Notes: a model not told the origin generated them from the sequence alone. Counted from the stretch's first letter, positions 1 to 6,970 are shown. The stretch: DNA of 12,720 bases from an uncultured Flavihumibacter sp. (GCA_946482545.1 CAMLRX010000144.1:1-12720), one strand, 5' to 3'. Made by a program: numbers and translations.

Positions 1-156
1 TTGGAACAGGTGATCCGTTATAACATGGCGGTTCCTGTTACCTACATGATAGTAACGAACGGGCACTATACCCGCGGCTTTGAAAGAAAAAATGGGAAAC
101 TGACAGAATTGGAAGTGTTCCCGGTTTTTCCCGGTACTAGCCTTCCAGGTGTATAG
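1..156 (+). CDS. C-terminal end of an HsdR-N-like (type I restriction R-subunit N-domain) protein, partial
   Basis: Frame 1 is open from the window edge to a TAG at 154-156 and gives 51 residues. The piece contains RYNMAVPVTYMIVTNG, followed by a glycine/lysine turn and ELEVFPVF. This resembles the end of the short Bacteroidota proteins with an HSDR_N_2-type domain (PD-(D/E)xK nuclease-like fold), where a conserved 'hydrophobic-VTNG' strand follows an alanine/tyrosine-rich helix. Such proteins are usually about 150 residues and stand alone, so this is not evidence for a whole restriction system. The catalytic residues lie outside the window. Its last 20 bases overlap the 3' end of the converging porT gene. 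Family assignment rests on pattern memory from a short fragment. That the reading frame is real is fairly safe. Confidence 0.6.
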   Translation: MEQVIRYNMAVPVTYMIVTNGHYTRGFERKNGKLTELEVFPVFPGTSLPGV

Positions 157-862
157 AAAACATGATCATGCGGGAGCTCATCCTGTCGATCACATTCGAG
201 AACTTTAGACTTTCATCCCTTGCATGAATATTTCCCAGCCCATTGGATATCTTGATTTCCGGGGAGAAGATAAAACTCTGGAAATAGAAATTGAAACCGA
301 TGCCAGCTTCAATACCGTAATCCATTTTTTTGATCTTCACCAGGTCTTCAGCCTGGCGGGCCCTTGCATTTGATGCGAGATCATAGTCCATTTTTAAGCC
401 CCCCAACATGTACACGCGGAAATTGCCGATGCGGTCCGAATTGAATTTCAGTTGCGCCGGAAAGGAGACGATTACCGATTCCACTGGTTTGGTGGTAATG
501 GCTTCTTCCTCCTTAATTTCATCCGGATATTTGAGGTGATACGACACTGATTTGGTCGCGAAAATGAGTTGCGGGTTAAACCTGGCTTCGAATCTTTTTG
601 TGAGGCGCGCAGTAGCCGAAAGACCCAGCCCAAAGCCGCCGTTGTTGAGCGGTTCCGCCACCATCACCGAATCGTATTGAAGAAAACGCGGGTGCTGGTT
701 CAGGTGAAAACGGCTGCTGTTGTAGCCGAGTGTTATACCGAAATAATATTTTTTAAGATCATGGTCTGGCAGGTAAAGTTCTTTTTGCTGGCTTTTACCC
801 GCAAAAGAAGCGATCAGGAAGCAACAGGCGTAGAAGGCTTTTTTCCACTGTAAATTGTACAT
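137..862 (-). CDS. porT: PorT, type IX secretion/gliding-motility outer membrane beta-barrel protein
   Basis: The product is 241 residues with the ATG at 862. It opens with a signal peptide (MYNLQWKK, then a hydrophobic run to about residue 21, then AGKSQQ). The rest has alternating aromatic/polar strands typical of a small outer-membrane beta-barrel, e.g. YYFGITLGYNSSRF near the start, FGLGLSATARLTKRF, and a C-terminal barrel strand RMIMFSIHLEG. The length and the position directly after ubiE match PorT of Bacteroidota, a protein needed for assembly of the type IX secretion system. A TTG at 898 would add 12 residues ahead of the signal peptide, so the ATG is preferred. From that ATG the gene overlaps the end of ubiE by 49 bases in a different frame, implying co-transcription and translational coupling. 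An uncharacterised outer-membrane beta-barrel protein is the main alternative. Confidence 0.82.
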   Translation of the reverse strand: MYNLQWKKAFYACCFLIASFAGKSQQKELYLPDHDLKKYYFGITLGYNSSRFHLNQHPRFLQYDSVMVAEPLNNGGFGLGLSATARLTKRFEARFNPQLIFATKSVSYHLKYPDEIKEEEAITTKPVESVIVSFPAQLKFNSDRIGNFRVYMLGGLKMDYDLASNARARQAEDLVKIKKMDYGIEAGIGFNFYFQSFIFSPEIKISNGLGNIHARDESLKFSNVIDRMSSRMIMFSIHLEG

Positions 863-1581
863 ATTCCTAAGCTCAGCGGTTTCATTGCGGTGTCGCAATA
901 ACCGGTTTTGTTTAAAATAGTTATAAAATCCGGGCCTTCGGGGAATGCTTTAACGGAATCGTTCAGGTATTGATAGGCTTCCCTGCTCTTAGAAAAAAGC
1001 TTGCCAAACTGTGGCGCTACCAGTCCCATGTAAAAATTATACAGGTTCCGGAAGCCACCTGTTTTGGGTTTGGAAAATTCCAGGACGATCAACTGACCGC
1101 CGGGGCGCAGCACCCTGTTCATTTCGCGGAGTCCTTTTTCGAGGTCTTCGAAGTTCCTTACACCAAACGCTACCGTTACCGCATCAAACGAGTTGTCGGG
1201 GTGGTTTATTGTTTCGCTGTCGCCGCTTTCCAGCCGGATATATTTTTCTAATCCTTTGGTTTTCAGTTTCTTTCTGCCAAAATCAAGCATTCCTTCAGAG
1301 ATATCGATCCCGATAATTTCGGTTGGTTTTAACATTTTCCAGGTGAGGATGGCTACATCGCCGGTTCCTGTGGCCACATCCAGCACTCTTTTGGGTTGCA
1401 GGGGCTGGAGCAACCTGATGGCTTTTTTGCGCCAGCCTTTATCGATGCCCATGGAAAGGAACCTGTTGAGAAAATCGTAGCGGAACGCGATCTGGTTAAA
1501 CATTTCGGCTACCTGCTTCTTTTTAGTGCTTTCCGAGTCTTTGAACGGTACTATCTCGTCGTGTGGAAGCTTGTTTTGCAT
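814..1581 (-). CDS. ubiE: Demethylmenaquinone methyltransferase (UbiE/MenG)
   Basis: This 255-residue class I SAM-dependent methyltransferase methylates demethylmenaquinone in the last step of menaquinone synthesis. The SAM site is clear: VLDVATGTGDVA at residues 67-78 (motif I), GIDISEGML at 91-99, and AFGVRNFEDLEKGLREMNR at about 138-156, followed by VLRPGGQLIVLEFS. The N-terminal VAEMFNQIAFRYDFLNRFLSMG region and the C-terminal LSLGICTIYSGKK are UbiE signatures. The chosen ATG at 1581 lies just downstream of a TAnnTTTG promoter box. A TTG start at 1590 would sit inside that box and is unlikely. A short tail after SGKK (PSTPVAS) lies in the overlap with porT. Most Bacteroidota respire with menaquinone, so the MenG role is more likely than ubiquinone synthesis. 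Confidence 0.95.
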   Translation of the reverse strand: MQNKLPHDEIVPFKDSESTKKKQVAEMFNQIAFRYDFLNRFLSMGIDKGWRKKAIRLLQPLQPKRVLDVATGTGDVAILTWKMLKPTEIIGIDISEGMLDFGRKKLKTKGLEKYIRLESGDSETINHPDNSFDAVTVAFGVRNFEDLEKGLREMNRVLRPGGQLIVLEFSKPKTGGFRNLYNFYMGLVAPQFGKLFSKSREAYQYLNDSVKAFPEGPDFITILNKTGYCDTAMKPLSLGICTIYSGKKPSTPVAS

Positions 1582-1587
1582 AGGGCG

Positions 1588-1595
1588 CAAAGGTA
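1588..1595 (-). promoter_or_regulatory. Bacteroidota -7 box for ubiE-porT
   Basis: The minus strand reads TACCTTTG here, a full match to the Bacteroidota sigma-factor -7 consensus TAnnTTTG. The ubiE ATG begins only 6 bases downstream, so transcription would start within a few bases of the start codon and the message would be almost leaderless. No convincing TTTG -33 box is visible at the usual spacing upstream. Confidence 0.55.
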
Positions 1596-1623
1596 GGATA
1601 TTATGGGAACGGGGGAGAGGATG

Positions 1624-1656
1624 TTTAATTTTGAATGCTAAATTTTGAATGATGGC
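1624..1656. repeat. AT-rich intergenic repeat (family 2), two tandem units
   Basis: The 11-mer AATTTTGAATG occurs twice, at 1627-1637 and 1641-1651, with a 14-base period, and is followed by ATGG. The same core recurs at 8527-8546 (diverged), 9357-9387 and, inverted, 9507-9545. It fills most of the gap between ung and ubiE. No coding role is visible. Confidence 0.6.
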
Positions 1657-1659
1657 TGA

Positions 1660-2331
1660 TTACAAAAACCAATCTATAGGTTCCAATCCGTTTGCGGCGA
1701 GATAGGCGTTTGCTTTCGAAAAATGTTTGCAGCCGAAAAAGCCTTTGTCGGCGGAAAAAGGTGAGGGGTGGGCCGCTTTCAGCAGCAGGTGTTTTGTTTC
1801 ATCGATCAGCACCTGTTTTTCATGCGCGAACTTTCCCCACAACATGAATACCACATGTTCTTTCCTTTCAGAAATGGTTTTGATCACGGCATCTGTGAAT
1901 TCCATCCAGCCCGATTTGGAGTGGCTGGCCGGTTCATTTGCCCTTACTGTTAATACCGCGTTTAGGAGGAGCACGCCTTGTTCAGCCCATTTTTCCAGTG
2001 TGCCATGGGAAGGAATGGGCATGCCAATATCAGCATGTAATTCCTTGAATATATTCACCAGTGATGGCGGTGGTTTGATGCCGGGAGGAACGGAAAAACT
2101 GAGTCCGTGCGCTTGTCCGGGACCGTGATAGGGGTCTTGCCCGAGGATCACCACTTTTACGTTCTCGAAACTGGTTTTATCGAATGCGTGGAAGATGAAT
2201 TTGCCGGGAGGGTAGATGGTTTTGCCGGCCATTACTTCCATTTTAATGAAAGTGGTGACTTGCTGGAAGTAGGTTTTGGAGAATTCGTTTCTGAGTTGTT
2301 CTTTCCAGGAGGGACCGATGCGTACTTCCAT
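1660..2331 (-). CDS. ung: Uracil-DNA glycosylase, family 1
   Basis: The 223-residue enzyme removes uracil from DNA and starts base-excision repair. The catalytic water-activating motif GQDPYHGPGQAHGL is at residues 64-77, with the catalytic Asp at 66. LLLNAVLTVRANEPASH at about 121-137 forms the uracil-recognition strand, VFMLWGKFAHEK at 161-172 follows, and HPSPFSADKGFFG at 188-200 holds the catalytic His188 and the DNA-intercalation loop. Length matches bacterial Ung. The ATG at 2331 gives the expected N-terminus (IGPSWKEQL). The gene is followed by the short family-2 repeat and then ubiE on the same strand. Upstream lies a 536-bp non-coding stretch. A weak promoter-like TAGATTG is at 2352-2358 on the minus strand. 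Confidence 0.97.
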   Translation of the reverse strand: MEVRIGPSWKEQLRNEFSKTYFQQVTTFIKMEVMAGKTIYPPGKFIFHAFDKTSFENVKVVILGQDPYHGPGQAHGLSFSVPPGIKPPPSLVNIFKELHADIGMPIPSHGTLEKWAEQGVLLLNAVLTVRANEPASHSKSGWMEFTDAVIKTISERKEHVVFMLWGKFAHEKQVLIDETKHLLLKAAHPSPFSADKGFFGCKHFSKANAYLAANGLEPIDWFL

Positions 2332-2370
2332 GCTGGCGGTGGTTTTTGTTGCAATCTAAGGATTTTTATT

Positions 2371-2508
2371 TTCACGCGATTGCTTCGTACCTCGCAACGC
2401 AAAGGAGCAAGGACGCATTGCTTCGTGCCTCGCAACGTTGTTTGTGTTTAGGGCGGTTGCTGGAGTAAGTTTTTTTATTTCTCGCCACGGCGCAAAGGCG
2501 CAACGTTG
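2371..2508 (+). repeat. GC-rich dispersed repeat (family 1), copies A and A'
   Basis: A 21-base unit, ATTGCTTCGT(A/G)CCTCGCAACG, is present twice as a direct repeat (2379-2399 and 2417-2437, one mismatch). The copies flank the segment GCAAAGGAGCAAGGACGCA. A shorter relative with GGCGCAAAGGCGCAACG lies at 2489-2505. The 14-mer GGAGCAAGGACGCA (2404-2417) is found in inverse orientation at 2798-2811, and with one mismatch at 7055-7068. Orientation is given relative to copy C at 6810-6870. Unlike the other copies, this one does not follow a stop codon on its own strand; it lies upstream of ung. Confidence 0.75.
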
Positions 2509-2721
2509 GAGGATTATTTAATTTCTTCATATTCATTGGCGGGTAGCAGCCATATCTTTTTTATAGCACCGGAGTACGCCGGAAATAGTTTGCTGCAGGG
2601 GTACTAAAAGCAATCCATAATAATCAGCTATCCGCAATATGACAACCCTTATGCAAGAAAATAACTCTGCCCGGCTTGGAAAAGCACTCCCATAAACCAG
2701 CCATTACCCCTACAACCGCCA
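2509..2721. other. Intergenic spacer with no recognised feature
   Basis: This stretch lies between two inversely oriented groups of family-1 repeats in the ung-purC gap (2332-2867). I see no RNA gene, no clear promoter box and no convincing protein. An 18-codon ATG frame at 2639-2695 and a minus-strand frame that runs on into the repeat look accidental. Confidence 0.6.
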
Positions 2722-2866
2722 CTTTGCGCCTCCGCGCCTGCGAGATACGAAGCAGTGCGAGAAGTATTCTACAGCAACGAGCACCTCAACCGCTCCTTGC
2801 GTCCTTGCTCCTTCGCGCTGCGCAGTGCGAAGCACAAAGCAGTTGCGTGAAAAAAATCACGCAAAC
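2722..2866 (-). repeat. GC-rich dispersed repeat (family 1), copies B1 and B2
   Basis: B1 (about 2722-2765) includes CGAAGCAGTGCGA at 2748-2760. B2 (about 2790-2866) includes TGCGTCCTTGCTCC at 2798-2811, an exact inverse of part of copy A. B2 also holds a near-perfect 22-base palindrome at 2811-2832 (arms CTTCGCGCTGC and GCAGTGCGAAG, one mismatch). A perfect 8-bp hairpin, TTGCGTGA-6A-TCACGCAA, occupies 2843-2864. Read on the minus strand, B2 starts a few bases after the purC stop codon. Confidence 0.75.
2843..2864 (-). terminator. Possible 3'-end hairpin after purC
   Basis: The perfect stem TTGCGTGA/TCACGCAA has a six-base A (T on the coding strand) loop and begins 4 bases after the purC stop. 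No U-tract follows the stem, so it is not a textbook Rho-independent terminator. It may instead stabilise the 3' end of the message. The stem is part of repeat copy B2. Confidence 0.35.
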
Positions 2867-2867
2867 C

Positions 2868-3788
2868 CTACTTCTCCAGATACCCCACCACGCGCCTGAA
2901 AGTCTCTTCCTCACTCAATTCCTCCGGAACAAATTTTTCCCCGATCACCTGCTCGTACAGCTCAATGTAGCGTTGCGAAATCGTTTGAATCCATTCGTCA
3001 CTCATTTCGGGAACGGATTGCCCTTCCTTGCCCATGAAGTTATTGGCGATGAGCCATTCCCTTACAAACTCTTTGCTCAGTTGTTTTTGCTTTTCAACTT
3101 TCTGTTGCCTTTCTTCATAACCATCGGCATAGAAATAACGGGAGGAATCGGGCGTATGAATCTCATCCATGAGGTATATAGTATCACCGATTTTACCGAA
3201 TTCGTATTTGGTATCCACGAGGATCAGTCCGCGTTTGGCGGCGATTTCTTTTCCGCGTTGAAACAGTGCCAGTGTATACTTTTCAAGTTGAATATAATCT
3301 GCTTCGGAAACGATGCCACGCTCGATGATCGCTTCTCTGGAAATATCTTCATCGTGCCCTACTTCTGCTTTGGTGGAGGGGGTAATGATGGGCGTGGGAA
3401 AGTAATCGTTCTCCTTCATGCCATCCGGCATTGGAACACCACAGAGTTCACGTAAACCGGAATTGTAGGTGCGCCACGCGTGTCCGGTGAGGTTGCCCCT
3501 CACCACCATCTCTACCCGAAATGGGGTACACTTTTTACCAATGGAAACATTGGGTGCGGGAGATGCTTCCAGCCAGTTGGGGCAAATATCTTCCGTCGCT
3601 TTCAGCATGTATGCAGCAATCTGGTTTAAAACCTGTCCTTTATAAGGGATGGGCCTGGGAAGGATCACGTCAAAAGCCGAAATCCGGTTCGAAGCGATCA
3701 TCACCAGCAGGTCATCACCAATCGTATATACATCACGTACTTTACCCTTGTAGAAGGCTGTTTGGCGGGGGAAGGAAAAATTACTCAT
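2868..3788 (-). CDS. purC: Phosphoribosylaminoimidazole-succinocarboxamide synthase (SAICAR synthetase)
   Basis: This 306-residue ATP-dependent ligase joins aspartate to CAIR in purine biosynthesis. Motifs in order are GKVRD at residues 15-19 (ATP-binding P-loop-like turn), SNRISAFD at 33-40, VVRGNLTG at 96-103, [14 protein letters not shown] at 134-147, VDTKYEFG at 191-198 and [14 protein letters not shown] at 206-219. At about 306 residues it belongs to the longer, Ade1-like type that is common in Bacteroidota, rather than the ~240-residue E. coli type. The ATG at 3788 gives the conserved [16 protein letters not shown] start. It is transcribed away from the TonB receptor and appears monocistronic: ung follows only after a 536-bp repeat-bearing gap. 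Confidence 0.97.
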   Translation of the reverse strand: MSNFSFPRQTAFYKGKVRDVYTIGDDLLVMIASNRISAFDVILPRPIPYKGQVLNQIAAYMLKATEDICPNWLEASPAPNVSIGKKCTPFRVEMVVRGNLTGHAWRTYNSGLRELCGVPMPDGMKENDYFPTPIITPSTKAEVGHDEDISREAIIERGIVSEADYIQLEKYTLALFQRGKEIAAKRGLILVDTKYEFGKIGDTIYLMDEIHTPDSSRYFYADGYEERQQKVEKQKQLSKEFVREWLIANNFMGKEGQSVPEMSDEWIQTISQRYIELYEQVIGEKFVPEELSEEETFRRVVGYLEK

Positions 3789-3792
3789 GCCG

Positions 3793-3800
3793 CGAAGTTA
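3793..3800 (-). promoter_or_regulatory. Probable -7 box for purC
   Basis: The minus strand reads TAACTTCG, one base off TAnnTTTG, ending 4 bases before the purC ATG. A TTTG lies 20 bases upstream of the box, compatible with a -33 element. If used, the transcript would begin at or next to the start codon. Confidence 0.35.
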
Positions 3801-3848
3801 TATCTCCTACCCAAATACCCCAAAAAATACCTCTAACCTTCATGTAAT

Positions 3849-3897
3849 CAATTAGTTTGGGGAAAAATATTTTTTTCATGCAACCACAAACTAATTG
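3849..3897. promoter_or_regulatory. Spaced 11-bp inverted repeat upstream of the TonB receptor
   Basis: CAATTAGTTTG (3849-3859) and its exact reverse complement CAAACTAATTG (3887-3897) are separated by 27 bases. The spacer contains an A/T run (AAAAATATTTTTTT). The pair sits 42 bases before the receptor ATG and 61 bases beyond the purC ATG. It could be a two-site operator controlling the receptor, or it could form a 5'-leader stem if transcription starts upstream. Confidence 0.5.
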
Positions 3898-3907
3898 TAA
3901 ATTCAAG

Positions 3908-3915
3908 TATGTTTA
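3908..3915 (+). promoter_or_regulatory. Possible -7 box for the TonB receptor
   Basis: TATGTTTA matches TAnnTTTG at all but the last position and lies 23 bases upstream of the ATG at 3939, giving a short leader. No TTTG is seen at the expected -33 distance. One half of the inverted repeat lies immediately upstream, where a regulator would overlap the -33 region. Confidence 0.3.
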
Positions 3916-3938
3916 TCGCCTAAACAAAAACTACAGTT

Positions 3939-6809
3939 ATGAGAAAGAGCTTCCGTTACGCCCTCGCTCTGATGATGACTGCCTTTATCTCGATTGCCAC
4001 CATTGCGCAGACTGCTACCATCTCCGGAACCGTGAAGCATGCTTCCACTGATGAAACCGTATCCGCAGTTTCCGTGACCATCAAAGGCTCGACAACTGGC
4101 ACCTTCACAGACGACAAAGGTTTCTTCCGGTTAACCACAAACCAGAAACCTCCATTTATACTCGTTTTTTCCTCCATCGGGTTCGAAACCAAAGAAGTCA
4201 ATGTAACCTCGGTTACTGAAGACCTCTCGGTGACCATTACCCCAGGTGCCGCCATGGGCGAAGAAATTGTGGTGGCCGCTTCCAGGTTACCCGAACGTAT
4301 ACTCGAATCGCCCGTTACCGTGGAAAGGGTGAATGCTTCCACCATAAGAAATATGCCCGCACCTAACTTCTACGAAGGGATGGCCAACCTGAAAGGCGTG
4401 GATATGACCACTTCAAGCCTCACTTTCCGCACCGTGAGTACCCGCGGCTTTAACGGAAGTGGTAACCTCCGTTTCAACCAGTTCATCGACGGGATGGACA
4501 ACCAGGCTCCCGGACTGAACTTCTCCGTAGGCAACGTGATCGGCATGACCGAACTGGACGTGGAAAGCGTGGAATTGCTGCCTGGCGCATCTTCCGCCCT
4601 CTACGGCTCCGGCGGCATGAATGGTACTTTGCTGATGAACAGTAAGAACCCGTTCCGCTACCAGGGACTGAGTTTCCAGATCAAACAGGGCGCCATGCAC
4701 ACGGATGGAAGTCAGCGCGATATCTCCCCCTATTATGATTGGGCCGTGCGCTATGGAAAAGCTTTCAACAATAAATTCGCGTTCAAACTTTCAGCACAAT
4801 ATATTCAGGCCCGCGACTGGCAGGCGGAAGATTTCCGCAACCTGGACCGCAACAACGTGTTCAGCGCCATCAAAAGCGGCGACCGCAATTCTGATCCCAA
4901 CTATGATGGGGTGAATGTATATGGAGATGAAGTGTCCTTTAATATGAGAACGCTTTCTTCCATAATTGTGGGAACGGCGCAGCAACAATATGTGGCCCAA
5001 TATATGCAGGCCACGGGAAATATGCCTTCAGCCACTGAAATTGACGCGTTCCTCAGAAGCGCTGGAAGCGGTGTTTCTCCATTCTACCTGGGCCTTCAGA
5101 ATAACCTCATCCCCGATCAGAACGTTTCCAGAACAGGTTACAACGAGCCCGATATGGTGGATTACGGCACTTACAATGTGAAACTCTCAGGCGGATTGTA
5201 TTACAACATCACCCCCAATATTGAAGCTTCTTTGCTGGCTTACTGGGGAACGGGTACAACGGTGTATACCGGCGCAGACAGGTATTCGCTCCGTAACCTG
5301 AAAATTGGTCAGTACAAAGCAGAAGTGAAAGGGAAGAACTGGTTCGTTCGTGCTTACACTACCCAGGAAAATGCGGGCGAATCCTATAATACCACTGCGC
5401 TTGCATCCTATATCAACGAAGCCTGGAAACCAAGTTTAAGCACCAGTTCTGCTACAGCGCTTGCCGGTTCCTGGTATCCGCAATACATCGGCGCTTACCT
5501 TCAGGCGGTGGGCAGCGCTGCACCCAATCCACATGGCGTGGCGCGCGCCTTTGCCGATCAGGGTCGTTTTATGCCGGGAACTGATGCATTTGAAAGTGCA
5601 TATAACAGACTGAGAAGAGTGCCCATCTCACAGCAGGGCGCGTTATTCGTGGATAAAACCGATATGTGGCAATACGATGCGCAATTGAACCTCAGCGAAT
5701 ATGTGAAGTTTGCCGATGTGCTCATTGGTGGTAACTACCGCCAGTTTATCCTCAACTCGCAGGGGACACTTTTTAACGATGATGAAGGCGCCATTAAAAT
5801 CGGTGAATATGGCGGCTTTCTTCAAATACAGAAAAAACTGCTGAACGATGTACTGAAACTCACGGGATCGGTGCGTTACGATAAGAGTAAGAATTTTGTA
5901 GGCCGCTTCACACCCCGTTTCTCTGCCGTGGTAAAAGTGGCGGAAGAGAGTCATGTGCGCGCCAGTTTCCAGACTGCCTACCGTTTCCCTTCCACCCAGG
6001 ATCAATACATAGACCTGTTTACAGGTTCTTCCACCCTCATCGGCGGACTGGCTGAAAGTATAGAAAAGTACAATTTCGCATCCAATCCTGCTTATGATGC
6101 AGCCAGTGTGCGTCGCTTCAGGGAAACGTTGAATCCGGCGGTACTTGTGCCATACACTTTCTCTCCGCTCAAAGCTGAAACCTCCAATTCTTACGAAATT
6201 GGCTACAAAGGATTGTATGGCAAGAAGCTCCTGATCGATATGTATGCCTATTACGGTATTTACAAAAACTTCATCGGAAGAGTAGCGGTAATCCAGCCCC
6301 AGGACAATACACCTGCTTCCATCGCCAACCTCGCTATTCCGGCCAGACCGTTCTCCAACAATTTCTCTTATCCGCAAAACAGTAATGACGATGTGAAATC
6401 AATTGGCTACGGCATCAGTATGGAATACCGCATGGGCAAAGGTTACGCCCTCAACGGCAACTTCGCCAGCGATGAACTCAACGATATACCGGATGGCCTG
6501 GTAACATTCTTCAATACGCCAAAATACAGGTTCAACCTGGGTTTCGGCAATCCTGATTTCTCCAATGGTTTCGGTTTTAATATTAATTACCGCTGGCAGG
6601 ATAAGGTGTATTGGGAAGGTACTTTCGGAACAGGAAATATTCCTTCCTATGGTACCATGGATGCGCAGTTGAGTTATCGTATTCCGAAAACCAAAAACCT
6701 CTTTAAGATCGGGGCTTCCAATATGCTGAATAAGTATTACAGAAGTGCTTTCGGTAATCCTGAGGTGGGTGGGTTGTATTATGTGAGTTTCGGGTATAAC
6801 GTGTTTTAG
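3939..6809 (+). CDS. TonB-dependent outer membrane receptor with carboxypeptidase-regulatory-like N-domain
   Basis: The 956-residue protein has a signal peptide (residues 1-24, MRKSFRYALALMMTAFISIA then TIAQ). A CarboxypepD-reg-like/TonB extension domain follows at about 26-105 (TISGTVKHASTDETVSAVSV, TFTDDKGFFRL, SSIGFETKEV). After the EEIVVAASR stretch at 108-116, the plug domain runs to about 237 and includes VSTRGFNGSG, FIDGMDNQAPG, VELLPGASSALYGSGGMNGT. The remainder is a 22-strand-type beta-barrel ending in an aromatic terminal strand (GLYYVSFGYNVF). Such receptors import large or scarce substrates using TonB energy. No SusD-like partner follows, so this is not a SusCD glycan pair; the substrate cannot be read from sequence. 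It appears monocistronic, with a terminator after it, and a spaced inverted repeat upstream suggests regulation. Confidence 0.95.
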   Translation: MRKSFRYALALMMTAFISIATIAQTATISGTVKHASTDETVSAVSVTIKGSTTGTFTDDKGFFRLTTNQKPPFILVFSSIGFETKEVNVTSVTEDLSVTITPGAAMGEEIVVAASRLPERILESPVTVERVNASTIRNMPAPNFYEGMANLKGVDMTTSSLTFRTVSTRGFNGSGNLRFNQFIDGMDNQAPGLNFSVGNVIGMTELDVESVELLPGASSALYGSGGMNGTLLMNSKNPFRYQGLSFQIKQGAMHTDGSQRDISPYYDWAVRYGKAFNNKFAFKLSAQYIQARDWQAEDFRNLDRNNVFSAIKSGDRNSDPNYDGVNVYGDEVSFNMRTLSSIIVGTAQQQYVAQYMQATGNMPSATEIDAFLRSAGSGVSPFYLGLQNNLIPDQNVSRTGYNEPDMVDYGTYNVKLSGGLYYNITPNIEASLLAYWGTGTTVYTGADRYSLRNLKIGQYKAEVKGKNWFVRAYTTQENAGESYNTTALASYINEAWKPSLSTSSATALAGSWYPQYIGAYLQAVGSAAPNPHGVARAFADQGRFMPGTDAFESAYNRLRRVPISQQGALFVDKTDMWQYDAQLNLSEYVKFADVLIGGNYRQFILNSQGTLFNDDEGAIKIGEYGGFLQIQKKLLNDVLKLTGSVRYDKSKNFVGRFTPRFSAVVKVAEESHVRASFQTAYRFPSTQDQYIDLFTGSSTLIGGLAESIEKYNFASNPAYDAASVRRFRETLNPAVLVPYTFSPLKAETSNSYEIGYKGLYGKKLLIDMYAYYGIYKNFIGRVAVIQPQDNTPASIANLAIPARPFSNNFSYPQNSNDDVKSIGYGISMEYRMGKGYALNGNFASDELNDIPDGLVTFFNTPKYRFNLGFGNPDFSNGFGFNINYRWQDKVYWEGTFGTGNIPSYGTMDAQLSYRIPKTKNLFKIGASNMLNKYYRSAFGNPEVGGLYYVSFGYNVF

Positions 6810-6870
6810 AGAAATTTCACGCAAAGAACGCACTGCTTCGTTCCTCGCAGGGGCGAGGACGCAAAGCGCG
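6810..6870 (+). repeat. GC-rich dispersed repeat (family 1), copy C
   Basis: The repeat starts within a few bases of the TonB-receptor stop codon. It reads TTTCACGCAAAG (6815-6826), then ACTGCTTCG (6832-6840), then CCTCGC-AGGG-GCGAGG, a 6-bp hairpin at 6843-6858, and ends with GGACGCAAAG. The order of these words is the same as in copies B2 and D when each is read on the strand of its upstream gene. Confidence 0.7.
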
Positions 6871-6893
6871 TTTCATTTGCTGACATCAAAAAT

Positions 6894-6940
6894 AAATAAA
6901 GAGAGGGTGTGTCGGACTTAGATACACCCTCTCTTTATTT
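6894..6940. terminator. Strong bidirectional Rho-independent terminator
   Basis: A perfect 17-bp stem, AAATAAAGAGAGGGTGT (6894-6910) with ACACCCTCTCTTTATTT (6924-6940), encloses a 13-base loop. Both outer sides are A/T-rich, giving a U-tract in either direction (TTTATTTTC rightward, TTTATTTATTTTTG leftward). It would end the receptor message on the plus strand and anything coming leftward from the NUDIX side. Confidence 0.85.
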
Positions 6941-6970
6941 TCTCATGAAGGCCATCTTCATTTTATTCAT
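6935..6970 (-). CDS. Candidate 11-residue Met/Lys-rich peptide frame (MNKMKMAFMRK)
   Basis: The minus strand reads ATG at 6970 to TAA at 6935-6937, encoding MNKMKMAFMRK. The stop codon lies in the A/T base of the terminator stem, an arrangement common at gene ends in this group. The frame sits inside the candidate short transcript and overlaps the 8-bp hairpin. Four of 11 residues are Met. The plus strand of the same DNA also encodes an 11-residue frame (MKAIFILFMAL, 6945-6980), so a chance frame is quite possible. Confidence 0.18.
   Translation of the reverse strand: MNKMKMAFMRK

Noticed and set aside
1..156. A complete type I restriction-modification system at the left edge
   Set aside because: Only a short C-terminal piece is seen, and the fit is to small stand-alone HsdR-N-like proteins; no hsdM or hsdS is visible.
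2374..2535. A ~54-codon minus-strand frame beginning MNMKKLNN and running through the repeats
   Set aside because: Most of it is translated repeat sequence rich in Arg, Cys and Ser; such frames are typical artefacts of GC-rich repeats.
2371..2866. CRISPR array in the repeat-rich ung-purC gap
   Set aside because: Units are irregular in length and spacing, occur in both orientations, and no cas genes are near.
2676..3455. A 259-codon plus-strand frame opposite purC
   Set aside because: It overlaps the well-supported purC almost throughout, starts inside repeat DNA, and its translation has no recognisable domain.
5643..6377. A 244-codon minus-strand frame inside the TonB receptor
   Set aside because: It is fully antisense to a receptor with clear domain structure; composition reflects the opposite strand's codon pattern.
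3939..6809. SusC of a polysaccharide utilisation locus
   Set aside because: No SusD-like gene follows, and a terminator and leftward genes come next.
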